Source: Parasphingopyxis sp.
GTDB lineage: Bacteria; Pseudomonadota; Alphaproteobacteria; Sphingomonadales; Sphingomonadaceae
Assembly: GCF_028279465.1 (NCBI RefSeq)
Contig: NZ_JANQNS010000003.1
Location: 37,386-101,385, forward strand
Direction: 5' to 3'
DNA length: 64,000 nucleotides
Shown here one piece after another: positions 54,865-63,641 of the stretch. Positions within the stretch are counted from its first letter, which is position 1; every line of letters begins with the position of its first letter. The notes beneath the pieces were generated by a model. That model did not search any database. It worked only from the letters and a program-made list of their open reading frames with translations, and had not been told where the DNA came from. The translations under genes and the position numbers were made by a program.

Positions 54865-56759
54865 GCCGGTTCGGCCGCCGGTGGCGTGTTTGGCCGTTCG
54901 CGCTTTTCCAGCTGTTCGCGCGGCGTTTCGGGCGGGGCGTAGCTGACAACGATATCGCCGGGCTCGACGACGGGCCGGGCGTCGGTCGAATAGAAGAGCA
55001 GACGCTCGTCGGGCTTCAGCACGCAGATCAGCAGAGCCTGAGGGTCGAGATTTTTCTTCAGATCTTCGACGCCGAACTTCTCGGTAATCTTGGTGCGCGT
55101 GAAGACCCAGTCGGCATCTTCGCATTTGAGCAGATCGTCTATTGTCGGGCCGGACTGTATGAGCACGCGGCCGCGTGAGTGATAGGGTGCCCGGTCCCTG
55201 TCCGTGCCGATCTGACTCACCGAATCATAGCCCATTTCGGGACCCAGATCGTCGCAGATCAGCGCGTTATAGGCGTCGTTATCGGTGGCCGCGATCAGCT
55301 CCTGAAACTGGCCGAGATCGAGATTTTCCTGGGTGACTTCGTCGAGGATATCGCCGCGATAGACGTCCAACTCCCGTCTTCGTGCCGCGCGCAGCGCATA
55401 TTGCGAGGGGTCTGCTATGGTGACGGGGATATCCATCTTTTTCAGCAATTCGCCGAAATCGATCGTCCAGCGATTGGCGCCCACAAGCAACACGCCATTG
55501 GCCGGGCCCTGGTCCAGCCCAAGCCGCTGCGCCCACCATCGCGCCGAAAAGCCGTGGGCGAATATTGTCGCGATGACGACGCCGAACGATAGAGGAATCA
55601 GCGCTTCGGCATCTTCTATGCCATAATCGATCAACCGGATTGCAAAGAGGCCGGTGATGGCGACGGCGACGATCCCGCGTGGCGCGATCCAGGCGATGAA
55701 CAGCCGCTCGTTCCACGGCACGCTCGAAAAGAGCAGCGAAATGAGGATCGTCAGCGGCCGGACGACGAACAGCAGCAGCACCAGGAAGCCGGCGAAACGC
55801 AACACGCCCTCGATAGGATCGGGCGAGGTCGTCTGGAAACTCGCGATGACTTCCCAGTCGAGCGTCGCCGACAGCATGATGAAGACGCCGGAGATCAGCA
55901 GCACCGCAAGGTCTTCCTTGAACCGGCGCAGGGCCTGGCTCGAGAACATCGGCCGGTTTGCCATCACCACGCCCATCACGGTGACGGTCACCAGCCCGGT
56001 CTCATGCTGGATGATATCCGCCACGACGAAGCCGCTAATGACGATGATGAGCAGTATGGGCGCCTTTAGATATTCGGGTACATAGCCGCGCGGAAAGAAC
56101 CAGGTGACGCCCCAGCCGAGCGCGGCGCCGAGCAGGGCTGCGATAAAAGTCGATCCGATCACATCGAAGCTGATCGCGGCGATGCTCGTCCCCGATCCGC
56201 CATAGGTGATGTACGCGAAGATGAAGACCGCGAGCAGCGCGCCTATCGGATCGTTGACGATACCTTCCCATTTCAGAATGTTCGATGCGCGTTGTCCCAC
56301 GCGCAACGTGCGCAGCATCGGACCGATCACCGTCGGGCCGGTGACGACCAATATACCGCCGAACAGTGCCGAGACCTCCCAGCTAAGCCCCGCGCCATAA
56401 TGGCAGGCGAGCGTGCCGAGGAACCATCCGACCGGTACGCCGATCACGACGACGCGCATCACGGCCCAGCCGGCCTGGCGCAATTCGCGGAAATTGAGGC
56501 TCAGCCCTCCCTCGAACAGGATCACCGCCACTGCCAGTTTGATGATGGGCTCCTGCAGAGCCCCAAAATCTCTTTCGGGATTTATGAGGCCTCCGCGGAA
56601 AAACTCGTGCGGGATCATCGCGCTCACCGGGCCGACCAATATGCCGACGATCAGCATCAGCGCGATGGCGGGCCGTCCCGTGCGCCAGGCGATCCATTGT
56701 GCTCCGACCCCGGCGACCCCGATCACCGCGATCTTCACCATGAGGGAGTCCAGCGCCAT
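54861..56759 (-). CDS. Monovalent cation:proton antiporter (CPA1/NhaP type) with C-terminal nucleotide-binding domains
   Basis: 632 residues. About 12 helices to residue 400, with the antiporter blocks VAVILFEGGLSLNFRELRQ, VTGPTVIGPMLRTLRVGQ, NILKWEGIVNDPIGALLAVFIF (ND site) and FIAWIAPRGIVAVAITGLFA. A C-terminal RCK/TrkA-like part (GVLLVGANRWTIDFGELLKK, VTIADPSQYAL) follows. Moves Na+ or K+ against H+. ATG 56757-56759 is used, with GTG one codon upstream possible. Confidence 0.9.
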   Translation of the reverse strand: MALDSLMVKIAVIGVAGVGAQWIAWRTGRPAIALMLIVGILVGPVSAMIPHEFFRGGLINPERDFGALQEPIIKLAVAVILFEGGLSLNFRELRQAGWAVMRVVVIGVPVGWFLGTLACHYGAGLSWEVSALFGGILVVTGPTVIGPMLRTLRVGQRASNILKWEGIVNDPIGALLAVFIFAYITYGGSGTSIAAISFDVIGSTFIAALLGAALGWGVTWFFPRGYVPEYLKAPILLIIVISGFVVADIIQHETGLVTVTVMGVVMANRPMFSSQALRRFKEDLAVLLISGVFIMLSATLDWEVIASFQTTSPDPIEGVLRFAGFLVLLLFVVRPLTILISLLFSSVPWNERLFIAWIAPRGIVAVAITGLFAIRLIDYGIEDAEALIPLSFGVVIATIFAHGFSARWWAQRLGLDQGPANGVLLVGANRWTIDFGELLKKMDIPVTIADPSQYALRAARRRELDVYRGDILDEVTQENLDLGQFQELIAATDNDAYNALICDDLGPEMGYDSVSQIGTDRDRAPYHSRGRVLIQSGPTIDDLLKCEDADWVFTRTKITEKFGVEDLKKNLDPQALLICVLKPDERLLFYSTDARPVVEPGDIVVSYAPPETPREQLEKRERPNTPPAAEPA

Positions 56760-56818
56760 CACCCGTCCATGCCGGGGAACGCGGGCCGCTTCAACTTATT
56801 GTTACGGCCACACGAGAA

Positions 56819-56848
56819 GAGCCCGCGCCGTTTGACGGGCGCGGGCTC
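56819..56848 (-). terminator. Terminator-like hairpin after the TonB-dependent receptor gene
   Basis: An 11-bp perfect stem, GAGCCCGCGCC (56819-56829) with GGCGCGGGCTC (56838-56848), around an 8-base loop. It lies 28 bp after the receptor stop on the minus strand and before the antiporter start. The tail after it (TTCTCG) is weak in T, so efficiency is uncertain. Confidence 0.6.
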
Positions 56849-56875
56849 CTTGAGTTTCGCGAAGGTACGCGGCGT

Positions 56876-59626
56876 TTAGAAGCGCGTGCGAACCGTTACG
56901 CCATATGTCCGCGGTTCGGCGAGGAATGCCGAATAGGTCTGCTGCGGCGCAATGAACGGCGTGTTGAAAGCGACCTGGGTATAATCCTCGTCGAAGAGGT
57001 TCTGTGCCCAGACTTCCAGGGACCAGCGATTGTCCGGCCCGCGGACTCCGATGCGGCCGTTTACGACGATGAAGGACTCCTGCTCCTTGCCGAACAGCAG
57101 GTCGGAGCCGGTATTGTAGCCGCTCGACATGCGCGTGTTCAGATAGAAGAGACCGCTGAGGCCGCTATTGCCTATCGGCGGTGTCCAGCTCATCGCGCCG
57201 GTGACCACGAGATCAGGTGCGTTGGAGAGCTGATCGCCGGGCAGCAGGCGCAGTGCCGGATCGAGCGGCGTGCCATTGTCGCGGCCGATCAGATCGTTTT
57301 CATAGGCCGTATCGACATAGGTGAAGCCGGCATTGAAGGCGAGATAATCGGTCGGGTTCAGCGTCGCTTCGACCTCGATACCCTGCGAGATCACGCCGGG
57401 TTCGACATCGTCCGGAGCGCAGGCGCCGGTCAGGCCGCCCGTATCCCGATCCGCGCCACCCAGATCGGTGCCGCAGCTATTGATATTCTGCACGAGGAAC
57501 ACGGTGCCGTTGAAGGTGTTCAGCTGGAAATTGCTGAACTCCTGCCGGAAGGCAGCGGCGCTGATCGTAAAGTCACGACCCGTATATTTCGCGCCGATTT
57601 CGAACGCGTCGACGGTTTCTTCGTCGAACTGCAGATTGGCCGGATTGTTGAGGACCGCCGGACCGACGATGACGGACAGGTTCGTCTGACCCGTAATATC
57701 GGCCGGATTGTAGAACGCACCGGTCAATGCGGACCGGTCCAGGTTGAAGCCGCCGGCCTTATAGCCGCGCGAATAGCTGGCATAGAGCAGCAGGTCGTCG
57801 ACCGGACGATAGGAGAGGACAACCGTACCCGTGAACTCTTCTTCGTTGCGCTCGTCACTGATGTTGAGGGCGTTCAATTCGGTTGTAGAGTTGCCCTGAC
57901 AGGTCAGCGAAATGAGCGCCCCGGCAAGCCCGGAGAGCGGTGTCGTGAGAAGCGGAGTCTGCAAGGCGCGCTGCGTCGGGCAGAAACCGTTCGTATTGTT
58001 GAAATCGATATCGAGCGTCTTCGTCTCATTCGTGTATCGCGCGCCGATCGTCAGATCGAGATTATCGGTGATGTGGATGATATTATGCGTGAAAAAAGCG
58101 AAGTTTTCGCTGTTCTGCATATATTGCGTGCCGTTCGAACCGACGCTGTTGACCTGCGACAGGATGTCGAGGCCGCCGAGGATTGCCGGTGTGGCCGCGC
58201 CGAATGCCGGCATTGTGCCGGGCGCCGTCCCATCGAGGATTGCCCGGCCGGTTGCACTCAGACAGGCTTGATCGCCCGGCGACGCAAGCGCCGGGTTGAC
58301 GGCGAGAATTACGCGGCACGGCGCGAAGGCGCCATACTGGCTGCCGAACTGCAGATTGTCGGTAACCGTCAAATCTTCGTTCGCATAATAGGCACCGATC
58401 AGCCAGTCGAGCACACCGTCAAAGGCCTCGCCTTGCAAGCGCAGCTCCTGACTGAAAGTTTCGAAGCGCCGGGCGCCGGCATCGTCGCCGGGCGCACGGA
58501 ACAGGATGTCGACGCCGGTATAGTCGGTGTCGGACGCCTGGTTGTTGTCATATTCGCGATAGGCGGTGATCGAGGTCAGCTGGGCGCCGCCGAAATCCCA
58601 GTCCATCTGCAGCGAAATGCCCCAGTCTTCCGTCTCGCCGGCATAGGAGCGGCCCGCGGTCGGATAGATGTTCCGGTCATAGGGATCGTCGGTCAGGGCG
58701 CGCGGATCCTGGCCCAAACCGAGTAGAATCGGAATGATCGGATTCTGCGTGCTGAGCAGCGAACCGCTGCCGCCCGGCCCGGCAAACGGGTCCAGGGCCG
58801 CATTACGCGTTGCGCCCGGCGCGATTTCCGGCGTTACGAAGACTGCCGCGCAGCACTCCTCGTCCTTGCTCGAATAATCGCCGATCAGGCGGAAGCTGAG
58901 ATCGGGCGTCGCTTCCCAGAGCAGCTGTCCGCGGAGCAGATAGCGGTCCTGATCGTTGACCGTGCCGCCATTGACTTGGTCGGTGTAGAAACCGTCGCGC
59001 TCCAGATACACGCCGTCGACACGCGCCGCGACCGTGTTGCTGATCGGGAAGTTCAGACCGCCTTCAAGCCGGATGGTGTCGAAATTGCCGTACGTGGCGG
59101 CCGCATAGCCCTCCATGTCGAAGCTCGGGCCTTGGGTCACGATATTGATCAGACCGGCCGATGCGTTGCGGCCGAACAGCGTTCCCTGCGGTCCGCGCAA
59201 CACTTCGACGCGCTCGATCGGGCCGAGTTCGTTGAGGCCGGCGCCGGAGCGCGATCGATAGACGCCGTCGATAAACACAGCGACTGAGCTTTCGAGGCCG
59301 GGGTTATCACCGACCGTGCCGATACCGCGGATACGCGCCGAGCCGTTCGCTTCGTTGCCCGTCGAAGAGACGAGCAGCGAAGGCGCGAGCTGGTTGAGCT
59401 GGCGAATATCGTTTGCGCCCGAATTCTGGAGGCTTTCCGCGTTGACCGCGCTGACCGCGATCGGAACATCCTGCAGCCGCTGTTCGCGGCCTTGGGCGAC
59501 GACGACGATGACATTGTCGTTGGTCGATGCATCGGCGACTTCGGTGGCGCCGCCAGTGTCCTGAGCGATGGCGGGAGAAGCGATCGCCGCAAGTCCGGCG
59601 GTCGCAAGCAAGAGGGATTTACGCAT
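56876..59626 (-). CDS. TonB-dependent outer-membrane receptor
   Basis: 916 residues. Signal peptide MRKSLLLATAGLAAIASPAIA; plug domain with RLQDVPIAVSAVNAESLQNSGANDIRQLNQLAPSLLV and VFIDGVYRSRSGAGLNELGPIERVEVLRGPQGTLFGRNASAGLINIVT; then a long beta-barrel ending in VTVRTRF with a terminal Phe. Substrate not recognisable; sphingomonads have many such receptors. It would be powered by TonB (36.8 kb). It is divergent from a VOC gene. Confidence 0.94.
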   Translation of the reverse strand: MRKSLLLATAGLAAIASPAIAQDTGGATEVADASTNDNVIVVVAQGREQRLQDVPIAVSAVNAESLQNSGANDIRQLNQLAPSLLVSSTGNEANGSARIRGIGTVGDNPGLESSVAVFIDGVYRSRSGAGLNELGPIERVEVLRGPQGTLFGRNASAGLINIVTQGPSFDMEGYAAATYGNFDTIRLEGGLNFPISNTVAARVDGVYLERDGFYTDQVNGGTVNDQDRYLLRGQLLWEATPDLSFRLIGDYSSKDEECCAAVFVTPEIAPGATRNAALDPFAGPGGSGSLLSTQNPIIPILLGLGQDPRALTDDPYDRNIYPTAGRSYAGETEDWGISLQMDWDFGGAQLTSITAYREYDNNQASDTDYTGVDILFRAPGDDAGARRFETFSQELRLQGEAFDGVLDWLIGAYYANEDLTVTDNLQFGSQYGAFAPCRVILAVNPALASPGDQACLSATGRAILDGTAPGTMPAFGAATPAILGGLDILSQVNSVGSNGTQYMQNSENFAFFTHNIIHITDNLDLTIGARYTNETKTLDIDFNNTNGFCPTQRALQTPLLTTPLSGLAGALISLTCQGNSTTELNALNISDERNEEEFTGTVVLSYRPVDDLLLYASYSRGYKAGGFNLDRSALTGAFYNPADITGQTNLSVIVGPAVLNNPANLQFDEETVDAFEIGAKYTGRDFTISAAAFRQEFSNFQLNTFNGTVFLVQNINSCGTDLGGADRDTGGLTGACAPDDVEPGVISQGIEVEATLNPTDYLAFNAGFTYVDTAYENDLIGRDNGTPLDPALRLLPGDQLSNAPDLVVTGAMSWTPPIGNSGLSGLFYLNTRMSSGYNTGSDLLFGKEQESFIVVNGRIGVRGPDNRWSLEVWAQNLFDEDYTQVAFNTPFIAPQQTYSAFLAEPRTYGVTVRTRF

Positions 59627-59830
59627 GGGTTCGTCTCCAGTTCACGAATTTTCTTTTGTTATGACCCGCGTCTTTCCAGGATTTCGCCGGGAAACGCCAG
59701 CAAATCCAACGCTCCGCACAAGCAAGCGCGCATCAGTGATGCCTTTGGGCAACACAGTCGAATCTGGCCGTATCGGGCCATTTGCCGTACCAAAGCGCGT
59801 CAGGACTCACGCAGGGCAGGGAGAGACATA

Positions 59831-60199
59831 ATGGCGGTAACGGGTATGGGCGGGCTCTTTTTCCGGGCGCACGACCCCGACGCGCTCACCCAATGGTATC
59901 GGGAGCATTTCGATCTTGGCGGCGGCGACAGCTGGTGGCAGCAACAGGCCGGCCCGACCGTATTCGCGCCGTTCAAGCAGGACAGCGACTATTTCGCCGA
60001 AGACAAGGCCTTCATGATCAATCTACGCGTCGACGATCTCGCTGGAATGATTGAAAAACTGGAAGCCGCCGGGATCGCGGTGCTGCGCAAGGACGAGTGG
60101 GATATGGATGGCAGTTACGGCCGTTTCGCGCGGATTCACGATCCCGAAGGCAATGCCATCGAACTGTGGGAGCCGCCGGCCGAACTGCCGGAAGAATAG
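59831..60199 (+). CDS. VOC (glyoxalase/bleomycin resistance) family protein
   Basis: 122 residues. One VOC fold: MGGLFFRAHDPDALTQWYREHFDLG, DKAFMINLRVDDLAGMIEKLEAAGI and YGRFARIHDPEGNAIELWEPP with candidate metal ligands H and E. The ATG at 59831 follows GGGAGAGACATA. The function is unknown. The end is duplicated in DNA: a 33-bp tandem repeat covers the last codons and stop. Confidence 0.83.
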   Translation: MAVTGMGGLFFRAHDPDALTQWYREHFDLGGGDSWWQQQAGPTVFAPFKQDSDYFAEDKAFMINLRVDDLAGMIEKLEAAGIAVLRKDEWDMDGSYGRFARIHDPEGNAIELWEPPAELPEE

Positions 60200-60249
60200 G
60201 CGGCCCCGCCAGCCGCACTGCCGGAAGAATAGGCGGCCCCGCCAGCCGC
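60184..60249 (+). repeat. 33-bp tandem duplication over the VOC gene stop
   Basis: Two identical 33-bp units (60184-60216 and 60217-60249) starting ACTGCCGGAAGAATAGGCGG. The first contains the VOC stop codon, so the second adds only sequence after it. The second unit ends two bases before the lipoprotein gene's stop. Probably a recent replication slippage event. Confidence 0.85.
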
Positions 60250-60250
60250 G

Positions 60251-61687
60251 CTAATTGTTTTGGCCGAAGCGGATGATGGCGCGGATCATCCCATACCAGT
60301 TCCACATATCCTCGGTCTGCAATTCGGTGGTCCGGCCGTCGAAGAATACCTGGTCGCCCGAATTGGGATTGAAGATCGCCCCAACGTCGGAAAGATAGTC
60401 GATGCCGCCGCCGATGCCGATGGTGAAATTATCGGCGACATTGACGTCGATCCCGGCGCTCGCCGAACCGGCGAAGCCGACGCCCGAGCGGCTGTCTTCG
60501 ATCGTCACGGTGAAGGCTTGGTCCGCCGCGGGCCCGAAATTGCTGCTATTGTTTTCGACCGAATCCAAGTCGGTGTCGTAATAATAGGCGCCAACTCTGC
60601 CGCGCACCCAGGGTGAGAATGTTCCGCGTGGGTTGAACTGAGTCTGCGCCATTATGCCGAGTAACGCCCGGAAATCGTCAACATCCTGTACCCTGTCCTG
60701 TTGGAACGAAAAGGTCGTGCCGCCGCTCACACCGCTGCCTCGGGCCATGCTCACATAGTCGCGATCGGCGAACATCGCACTGAACTCGGCGCTCAGGCGG
60801 AACAGAAGGTTGAGGCTCTCTTCGGAGAGCACTGTGTGACCGCCGCGCACGCCGATCGTTTCGATATCCGTCTCGATCTCGCTATCGAGTCCGAACGGCG
60901 TCGCGATGCCCGAGCTTCCGCCGGGCGATAGCTCGCCATAGACGATACCGGAATCCACACCGGAGTTACCGGGGATGCTGCTGGAAGCGCGGCTGTCACC
61001 ATCGCCATAGATCATGTCCGCATACCAGTTGGGGGATCGGACACTGACTTCGAACTGGCTATAGCCGAAATTGTCGCTGCCTTCGGTGGCGAAGCGTTCG
61101 GGCGCTGTGCCCGGTGCGCCATCGCGCTGGAACCCTATTCCCGTTGACGGATGTTCTACCTCGCCCAAGCCAAAGCCAATGCTGACTGTCGTGCCGCCAT
61201 CGTCGCGCCCACTGGTAAGCGATCCGGTATCTTCTGCTGATTCATCTTCTGCTGATTCGGGGCAGAATTCAGAGGGATGTGGGAATTCTTCCAGAATCTC
61301 GTCATAGTTTCTTGCAGCATCGCCCAGTTCTTCGCGATCTGATGCGTTGTCTGCGGAAATGGCTTGTTCCCGATATGTGTCTCGAATGGCGCGCAGCGCG
61401 CGATAATCCCGGCCATAGCGGTCAATGAGTATCTGCCGCTCGCCCGGCGATAGCGGTTGTTCGCCTGCCCAAGTGTTTGGGCACAAGTTCAGCGCGCCTC
61501 GCAGCTCGGAAATAAGGCTTTGCGCGTCGCGGCGATTGGTTTGCGGCGTGTCGGCAAGGCTGACAAGGTCCATACCCGCCGCTGAGTCAATGCTCAGATC
61601 CTGCTCTTCGGAGGGATTGATCGTCTGGCAACCCGCCAGTGCGCCTGACAGAATCAACACCAGGACCAGTTTTTCCGATTTCCGCAT
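60251..61687 (-). CDS. Outer-membrane lipoprotein with predicted beta-barrel region
   Basis: 478 residues. MRKSEKLVLVLILSGALAGC gives a lipoprotein signal. A helical N-terminal part (RDAQSLISELRGALNLC, GRDYRALRAIRDTYREQAISAD) is followed by an acidic linker with a short repeat (SAEDESAED), then beta-rich sequence with alternating hydrophobic strands (TTVSIGFGLGEVEH, VRGRVGAYYYDTDL, VGFAGSASAGIDVNVADNFTIGIGGGIDYL). No known family recognised. Start ATG 61687. Confidence 0.75.
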   Translation of the reverse strand: MRKSEKLVLVLILSGALAGCQTINPSEEQDLSIDSAAGMDLVSLADTPQTNRRDAQSLISELRGALNLCPNTWAGEQPLSPGERQILIDRYGRDYRALRAIRDTYREQAISADNASDREELGDAARNYDEILEEFPHPSEFCPESAEDESAEDTGSLTSGRDDGGTTVSIGFGLGEVEHPSTGIGFQRDGAPGTAPERFATEGSDNFGYSQFEVSVRSPNWYADMIYGDGDSRASSSIPGNSGVDSGIVYGELSPGGSSGIATPFGLDSEIETDIETIGVRGGHTVLSEESLNLLFRLSAEFSAMFADRDYVSMARGSGVSGGTTFSFQQDRVQDVDDFRALLGIMAQTQFNPRGTFSPWVRGRVGAYYYDTDLDSVENNSSNFGPAADQAFTVTIEDSRSGVGFAGSASAGIDVNVADNFTIGIGGGIDYLSDVGAIFNPNSGDQVFFDGRTTELQTEDMWNWYGMIRAIIRFGQNN

Positions 61688-61764
61688 GATGCCCCCTTGC
61701 CGTGAGACCTGAATATTCAGCTTTCCAGACAAGGTAGCGACGGCGCGAAGAGGTGCGCATCATG

Positions 61765-61805
61765 CATTTGTATTATGGCATTTGTATTATGGCATTTGTA
61801 TTATG
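61765..61805. repeat. 14-bp tandem repeat (three units) upstream of the lipoprotein gene
   Basis: Three units of CATTTGTATTATGG (61765-61778, 61779-61792, 61793-61805, the last lacking one base). They lie between the solo LuxR gene and the lipoprotein gene, in the likely lipoprotein promoter region about 80-120 bp from its start. On the minus strand each unit holds CATAAT, a near match to a -10 box. The number of units could vary between strains. Confidence 0.85.
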
Positions 61806-61846
61806 TGATTGTTCTGTTCGGGCTTGCGGGCCGGCAGAAGCGTGTT

Positions 61847-62263
61847 TCAGCTGGTCAGGACGAGGCGTAGCAGGTCTGTCTGGCGTCTGGCCCCGGTCTT
61901 TTCCAAAACCCGTTGCATATGGACGCGTGCGGTATTTACCGAAATGCCATTGGCGGCGGCATGGTCGGGGACGGAAAGGCCTTCCGCTATGCTTTCGACT
62001 ATCTTCACTTCAGCGGCAGTCAGGCCGTATCTCTGGCCGAAGTTTTTGAAATCAGTGATTTCTGACCCCCTGCCTTGTATGAGCCGCGCGTTTATGTCGG
62101 GGACGAGATCGTCGGGCAGAATATCAAAAATCTCTGCAACGCGGTCACTCCAAACCGGTTCGGAGCCGATCTTCTCGCCATCGATCCGAAGCTGGTCGCG
62201 CAACCATTCCACTGGGCTATTGCCGTCCGTGGAGCGTTTCGCCTCCCTGTCACCGTTGCCCAT
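61847..62263 (-). CDS. Solo LuxR/GerE-type helix-turn-helix regulator
   Basis: 138 residues. A C-terminal LuxR HTH (YGLTAAEVKIVESIAEGLSVPDHAAANGISVNTARVHMQRVLEKTGARRQTDLLRLV) and an N-terminal part of about 75 residues with no receiver or clear sensor domain. ATG 62263 is preferred over 62302 because AAAGGAG lies five bases before it. It is divergent from the hydrolase gene (57 bp) and upstream of the lipoprotein gene on the same strand. Confidence 0.82.
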   Translation of the reverse strand: MGNGDREAKRSTDGNSPVEWLRDQLRIDGEKIGSEPVWSDRVAEIFDILPDDLVPDINARLIQGRGSEITDFKNFGQRYGLTAAEVKIVESIAEGLSVPDHAAANGISVNTARVHMQRVLEKTGARRQTDLLRLVLTS

Positions 62264-62320
62264 GCCTGCTCCTTTGCCTAGGATACGTACGATCTTTAGC
62301 ATATTTTTGCGGGAGCGGGG

Positions 62321-63394
62321 ATGCGGGTCGGAACTGCGCTAATGCCATCGGAAATCGATTTCCGGTTATCGCAGCTGGAAGCCGATGAGATAGCATCGCT
62401 GGTCCGTGTCCGAACAAGCTCGGCATACAAGATGATCTCCGATGCCGGCGCGCGCGTTGAAAATTGGATTATCGGCCGATTATTGTTGCGCGCTGTAAAA
62501 TCGGGAACCGCAGCCGGCGGCAATGATGCACAAGGGCTGGAAAAACTATCACGCATCAGGTCCGCAACCGCCGCAGGACGGTTCGGAATCTTCTCACCAA
62601 TGGCCATGATAACGCCCGATCCGGGAGCGGCCGCAACCGATGAAATGGCGGTCGATCACGATTTGAATGCTTGGGAGGATGAGGTCGATCCGGATGATCC
62701 TATCCTGATGTATATTCCCGGCGGCGGTTTTATCCTGCCACCATCGCCCAAACAGGTTGCGCTGGCGTTCAGGCTTGCCGAAAGCTGTGGATGCGAAGCG
62801 ATCATCGGGAAGCATCGCCTTGCGCCTGAAAACCCGTTTCCGGCACCCGTTAAGGACCTCGTCGATCAATATGCACGCCTGCTGAGTTCGGGAATATCGG
62901 CCAAACGGATCATCATATCGGGGGATAGCGCGGGCGCCACGTTGGCGCTCTCCATGCTGATCGAGCTACGCGCGCGCAAACTGCCGATGCCCGCCGGCGC
63001 CATGCTGTTTTCGCCCTGGGCCGATCTCTCGCTCAGCGGATGGTCTTACATCACGAAAAGCCTGTCCAGCGAAAGCCCCTTCCGGATGGAAACCGCGGCT
63101 TTTAGTGCGAGGCTTTATCTCGGTGATACCCTGCCGACCGATCCGCGTGCGTCTCCTGCCTTTGCCGCGCTCACCGGTTTCCCGCCGCTGGCCATTCACT
63201 GCAGCCGGCATGACATGCACTTCGATGACGCCGTAACGTTGGCCGAAAAGGCCAAGGATGCGGGTGTGCCAATCCGGATGAACTATTGGAACAGTCCCCG
63301 GCACCACCTTGAGCGCTTTCGCTCGAAAGATGCCGAGAAGAGCTTCAAGCTGGCGGCTGAATTCACCCAGGGCTTACTCCGCGACGCAGCCTGA
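62321..63394 (+). CDS. HSL-like alpha/beta hydrolase
   Basis: 357 residues. Alpha/beta-hydrolase 3 fold: oxyanion region MYIPGGGFILPP (Pro in place of the usual first His of HGGG), nucleophile IISGDSAGATLALSML, acid in HDMHFDDAVTL and His in SPRHHLERF. Expected to be an esterase or lipase for short or medium acyl esters. The ATG at 62321 is used (GGGAG upstream); ATG 62342 is an alternative. Divergent from the solo LuxR gene. Confidence 0.85.
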   Translation: MRVGTALMPSEIDFRLSQLEADEIASLVRVRTSSAYKMISDAGARVENWIIGRLLLRAVKSGTAAGGNDAQGLEKLSRIRSATAAGRFGIFSPMAMITPDPGAAATDEMAVDHDLNAWEDEVDPDDPILMYIPGGGFILPPSPKQVALAFRLAESCGCEAIIGKHRLAPENPFPAPVKDLVDQYARLLSSGISAKRIIISGDSAGATLALSMLIELRARKLPMPAGAMLFSPWADLSLSGWSYITKSLSSESPFRMETAAFSARLYLGDTLPTDPRASPAFAALTGFPPLAIHCSRHDMHFDDAVTLAEKAKDAGVPIRMNYWNSPRHHLERFRSKDAEKSFKLAAEFTQGLLRDAA

Positions 63395-63427
63395 TCCGCC
63401 GCTAAAACGACGTCCAACTCTGCCTGA

Positions 63428-63529
63428 TCACTCCTGACGCGCTTCGAGCCAGGCTTCCATCTGCGCGATTTCGGCGCTCTGGCTTTCTATGATCGCTTCG
63501 GCGAGTGCGCGTCTCTTCGTCCGTGCCAC
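63428..63529 (-). pseudogene. Remnant of a DUF305 family gene (C-terminal end only)
   Basis: On the minus strand this reads ARTKRRALAEAIIESQSAEI and AQMEAWLEARQE then stop, matching the C-terminal helix of DUF305 proteins (ALAEEIIxAQxAEIxxMxxWL). An in-frame stop precedes it and no start or remaining domain is visible, so it is read as a gene remnant. It is short, so chance similarity cannot be excluded. Confidence 0.5.
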
Positions 63530-63641
63530 TCAATTTCGGACACCGTCAGTCGAAATACCAACCTCTATTCAGCTAGCTGGCATTTGCCATAACTCTAAGA
63601 ACGACTTATGTCGTAAATTTGGGACTACTGGGGGAGGAGCA

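Noticed and set aside
59627..59830. Cobalamin riboswitch upstream of the TonB-dependent receptor
   Set aside because: No B12-box-like sequence was found in the gap.
59568..59831. Small plus-strand frame between the receptor and the VOC gene
   Set aside because: No start signal, no domain, and it ends at the VOC start; it is best read as intergenic promoter sequence.
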